From contig CAIYPG010000068.1 of assembly GCA_903928055.1 (NCBI GenBank), positions 1 through 64,000 on the forward strand: DNA of 64,000 nucleotides. Direction: 5' to 3'. The notes under the pieces were generated by a model. It had not been told where the DNA came from and did no database searches. It saw only the letters and a list, made by a program, of their open reading frames with translations. The position numbers were made by a program, and so were the translations under genes. Shown here piece after piece: positions 61,825 to 64,000 of the stretch. Position 1 is the stretch's first letter; each line of letters opens with the position of its first letter. Source of the DNA: an uncultured beta proteobacterium (GTDB taxonomy: Bacteria > Pseudomonadota > Gammaproteobacteria > Burkholderiales > SG8-39).

Positions 61825-62946
61825 GTGAACCTGATCTACGCCTTTCCCGAACCCCTGCCGCTGGAGCGTGCACGGGGACTGCAGGCAGTGCATACCGCGG
61901 GGGCCCTGGCGGAAGCCGGCGTCGATGTCAGTTTTGCGTATGTTCCGGTCGCAGGCGCCGATCCCTTCCATTACTATGACGTCCGGCAACCGCGCAACCT
62001 GGTGCCGGTGCCGATTGAGCGTTCGCTGTCCTGGCCACTTTCACGGGTGCACTCCAACCGCCTGTTCTTCGCGCGTTTGCAGCGGCGCTTCTCCGTTGAG
62101 CTGATGCGACAGCCGCTGATGGTGCGGCACCTCAAGCTTGCCGCACTGATTGCGCAGCATCTGCCACAGACACGCTTCCTGTATGAGGCCCACGAGGTTT
62201 TTGGCGATACTGCATCGGTTTCGCGGCGCGAACAACACCGGCGGATGGAGGCGTTGGTCATGGCGCGTGCCGTCGCGGTCGTGACGAACTCTTCGGCGAC
62301 GGCGAAGCGCCTGCGGGAGTTGTATGCCGGAGACGGCATTCTCGAAGTGATTCCGAATGGCGTAACGCGCCCCGAAGCGATTCCCGCCAAACCCTGGGCG
62401 GAGGGTGCGCGGCACATCATGTATGCGGGCAGCTTCTTTCCCTGGAAGGGCACGGCCGAACTGGTGGCGGCAGCGGCGCTACTGCCGGGCTGCCGCATCG
62501 AGATGATCGGCGGCGAGCCGCAACGCATCGGCGAATATCAGGCAATGCTTTCTCCGGGCGGTGCCGAAGTCGTTCTGACCGGGCGGATGCCGCATGCGCA
62601 GGTGATGCAGCAACTGGCCGCGGCCTGCATCGCGGTATTGCCGAATCGCGACGATGCCGACAGTGCCTTCACTTCGCCGATCAAGCTGTTCGAGTACATG
62701 GCCTCGGGCTGCGCGATTGTTGCCAGCGACCTGCCGTCCCTGCGTGAAATCCTCGCCGAAGACGATGCGGTATGGGTCAGGGCAGGCGATGCTGCGGCGC
62801 TGGCCGAGGGCATTCGTTCCCTGGCGGCGAATCCGGAGCGGGCCCGACTGCTGGGTGAGCGCGTGCGCGCGAAGTCGGTGGAGTACACCTGGGCGGCGCG
62901 CGGTTCCCGGCTCAAGGCAGTGCTCAAACGCATGGAAAAATCGTGA
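61825..62946 (+). CDS. GT4 glycosyltransferase
   Basis: A 373 aa enzyme: NLIYAFPEPLPLERARGLQAVHTAGALAEAGVDV, RHIMYAGSFFPWKGTAELVAAAALL, MIGGEPQRIGEYQAMLSPGGAEVVLTGRMPHAQVMQQLAAACIAVLPNRDDADSAFTSPIKLFEYMASGCAIVASDLPSLREIL. The DSAFTSPIKLFEYMA end is of the type found in family-4 enzymes with a loose acceptor loop. It starts GTG 61825 and overlaps the next GT9 gene by four bases. Confidence 0.88.
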   Translation: MNLIYAFPEPLPLERARGLQAVHTAGALAEAGVDVSFAYVPVAGADPFHYYDVRQPRNLVPVPIERSLSWPLSRVHSNRLFFARLQRRFSVELMRQPLMVRHLKLAALIAQHLPQTRFLYEAHEVFGDTASVSRREQHRRMEALVMARAVAVVTNSSATAKRLRELYAGDGILEVIPNGVTRPEAIPAKPWAEGARHIMYAGSFFPWKGTAELVAAAALLPGCRIEMIGGEPQRIGEYQAMLSPGGAEVVLTGRMPHAQVMQQLAAACIAVLPNRDDADSAFTSPIKLFEYMASGCAIVASDLPSLREILAEDDAVWVRAGDAAALAEGIRSLAANPERARLLGERVRAKSVEYTWAARGSRLKAVLKRMEKS

Positions 62947-63971
62947 CCGAAGGTTCGCCGCGCATCCTGGTCATTCGCCGCGACAACATCGGCGACCTGG
63001 TCTGCACCACGCCGCTGATTGCGGCATTGCGCGCGAAATTTCCGGAGGCCTTCCTGGCCGCGCTGGTCAACAGCTACAACCGCGACGCGCTCTCCGGCAA
63101 TCCCCGTCTGGATGCGGTGTTTGCATACACCAAGGCCAAGCATCGCGAGGCGGGCGAATCGCTGCTCGGTGCCTATTTCAACCGAATCCGGGTGTTCTTT
63201 GCGTTGCGACGACTGCATTTCGATTACGCCATCCTTGCCACGCCGCACTATCAGCCGCATGCCCTGCGTTTCGCGCGTGCGGCCGGAGTGGCAAAGGTCA
63301 TCGGATTTACCGACAGCGAAGGGCAGCATGGCATCGACATTCCCGTGCCCTATGGTGATGGCGGGACGCTGCATGAGGCCGAAGACGTGTTCCGGCTGGG
63401 CGCGCCATTGGGCATTTCAGGAGTCACGCCCTCCCTCGAGGTATTTGCCGATGCCGGCGCGCTGGAACGTGTAAGTCAGGCGCTGGGGAGCGCAGCAATG
63501 AAGGGCGGCCGGCTGATCGCGGTGCACATCAGCGCCCGCAAGCCCAGCCAGCGCTGGCCGGCGGAACGCTTTGCCGCAGCCATGCGTGACCTGCATGCAC
63601 GGCATGCAGCGCGCTTTGTGCTGCTATGGGCGCCGGGCTCGGAGCGCAATCCGCAACATCCGGGCGACGACGAGAAGGCCGCCGCGGTGATGAAACTGTC
63701 CGAAGGCCTGTCGGTGCTGCCCTGGCCGACCGCGAAGCTTGCCGACCTGGTGGCTGCATTGTCGCTTTCCGATGCGGTACTGTGCGCGGATGGCGGGGCG
63801 ATGCATCTTGCAGCGGGACTGGGCAGGCCGATCATCTGCCTGTTCGGGGATTCGCAGCCGTCACGCTGGCGGCCGTGGGGTGTGCCTCATGTGGTCCTGC
63901 AGCCGGAAAGCCGGAATGTGGGTGATGTTGGTGTTGCCGAGGTGGTGGCGGCGCTGGAAACAATGCTCTAG
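62943..63971 (+). CDS. GT9 heptosyltransferase-like protein
   Basis: A 342 aa family-9 enzyme: RILVIRRDNIGDLVCTTPLIAALRAKFPEA, IAVHISARKPSQRWPAERFAAAMRDL and VLCADGGAMHLAAGLGRPIICLFGDSQPSRWRPWGVPHVVLQ. It resembles WaaF/WaaC but has GDSQPSRWRPW at the donor loop. The start is GTG 62943. Last gene in the window; the cluster probably continues to the right. No terminator is visible before the edge. Confidence 0.9.
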   Translation: MTEGSPRILVIRRDNIGDLVCTTPLIAALRAKFPEAFLAALVNSYNRDALSGNPRLDAVFAYTKAKHREAGESLLGAYFNRIRVFFALRRLHFDYAILATPHYQPHALRFARAAGVAKVIGFTDSEGQHGIDIPVPYGDGGTLHEAEDVFRLGAPLGISGVTPSLEVFADAGALERVSQALGSAAMKGGRLIAVHISARKPSQRWPAERFAAAMRDLHARHAARFVLLWAPGSERNPQHPGDDEKAAAVMKLSEGLSVLPWPTAKLADLVAALSLSDAVLCADGGAMHLAAGLGRPIICLFGDSQPSRWRPWGVPHVVLQPESRNVGDVGVAEVVAALETML

Positions 63972-64000
63972 GCGTCTCTCCCGCGGGCCCTCTGTCGGCA

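Noticed and set aside
1-64000. tRNA, rRNA, CRISPR arrays and complete insertion sequences
   Set aside because: No cloverleaf-like sequences, regular short repeats or transposase genes were noticed; a dedicated search was not possible.

Overview
The window looks like chromosomal DNA of a facultatively anaerobic betaproteobacterium, probably Rhodocyclales-like. The signs are high GC, a Bug/TctC solute receptor, the O2-independent ubiquinone genes ubiU-ubiV-ubiT behind FNR/ANR-type promoters, a 6S RNA downstream of zapA, and the block dsbA-SPOR-argS-priA-hemE. No rRNA or tRNA gene, CRISPR array or complete insertion sequence was seen. The first 309 bases are an AT-richer coding tail, possibly the end of a large serine recombinase, so a mobile element may end at the left edge.

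Layout. 0.5-6.5 kb: a Bug receptor facing left, then ubiUVT, a flavin (nitronate monooxygenase-like) oxidoreductase with a cysteine-rich tail, and a radical SAM/SPASM protein. ubiUVT and the flavin gene each have a promoter with an FNR box centred about 41.5 bases from the predicted start, and the two promoter regions are copies of each other. 6.5-16.9 kb: housekeeping and scattered genes: a frameshifted SirB2-like gene, a 2-hydroxyacid dehydrogenase, recQ, a Na+/H+ antiporter, an HD hydrolase, mlaC, prfC with an unusual leader, a secreted methyltransferase-like protein and a Met/His-rich periplasmic protein. 17-26.7 kb: stress and metal island: a BigR/SqrR-like ArsR repressor, two DUF2892 proteins and an RND pump around an AT-rich operator, then a MerR regulator with a mer-type promoter driving a P1B ATPase with two YHS domains, and a PIN protein. 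26.6-33.6 kb: a GAF-adenylate cyclase, two tandem cupin-rubredoxin fusion genes, a 3-hydroxyacyl-CoA dehydrogenase, a second secreted methyltransferase-like protein, a DUF1289 protein and a metallo-beta-lactamase-fold hydrolase. 33.7-42.6 kb, minus strand: two DsbA-type proteins, a SPOR protein, argS, priA, a DnaA-box region, hemE, an EVE protein, 6S RNA, zapA and a zapB-like gene. 42.7-45.1 kb: cobalamin riboswitch and btuB. 45.2-64 kb: a plus-strand run of overlapping LPS/surface-glycan genes: three GT9 heptosyltransferase-like enzymes, seven other glycosyltransferases, MsbA, an O-antigen ligase, an asparagine synthase-like amidotransferase, a carbamoyltransferase and a methyltransferase.

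How they work together: ubiUVT and its neighbours point to respiration without oxygen. The metal/sulfur island looks like sensing and export of toxic metals and perhaps reactive sulfur. The last 19 kb builds, modifies and exports lipid-A-linked glycan. The least explained parts are the FNR-linked flavin/radical-SAM pair, the tandem cupin-rubredoxin genes, the BigR-like/RND/DUF2892 module and the prfC leader.
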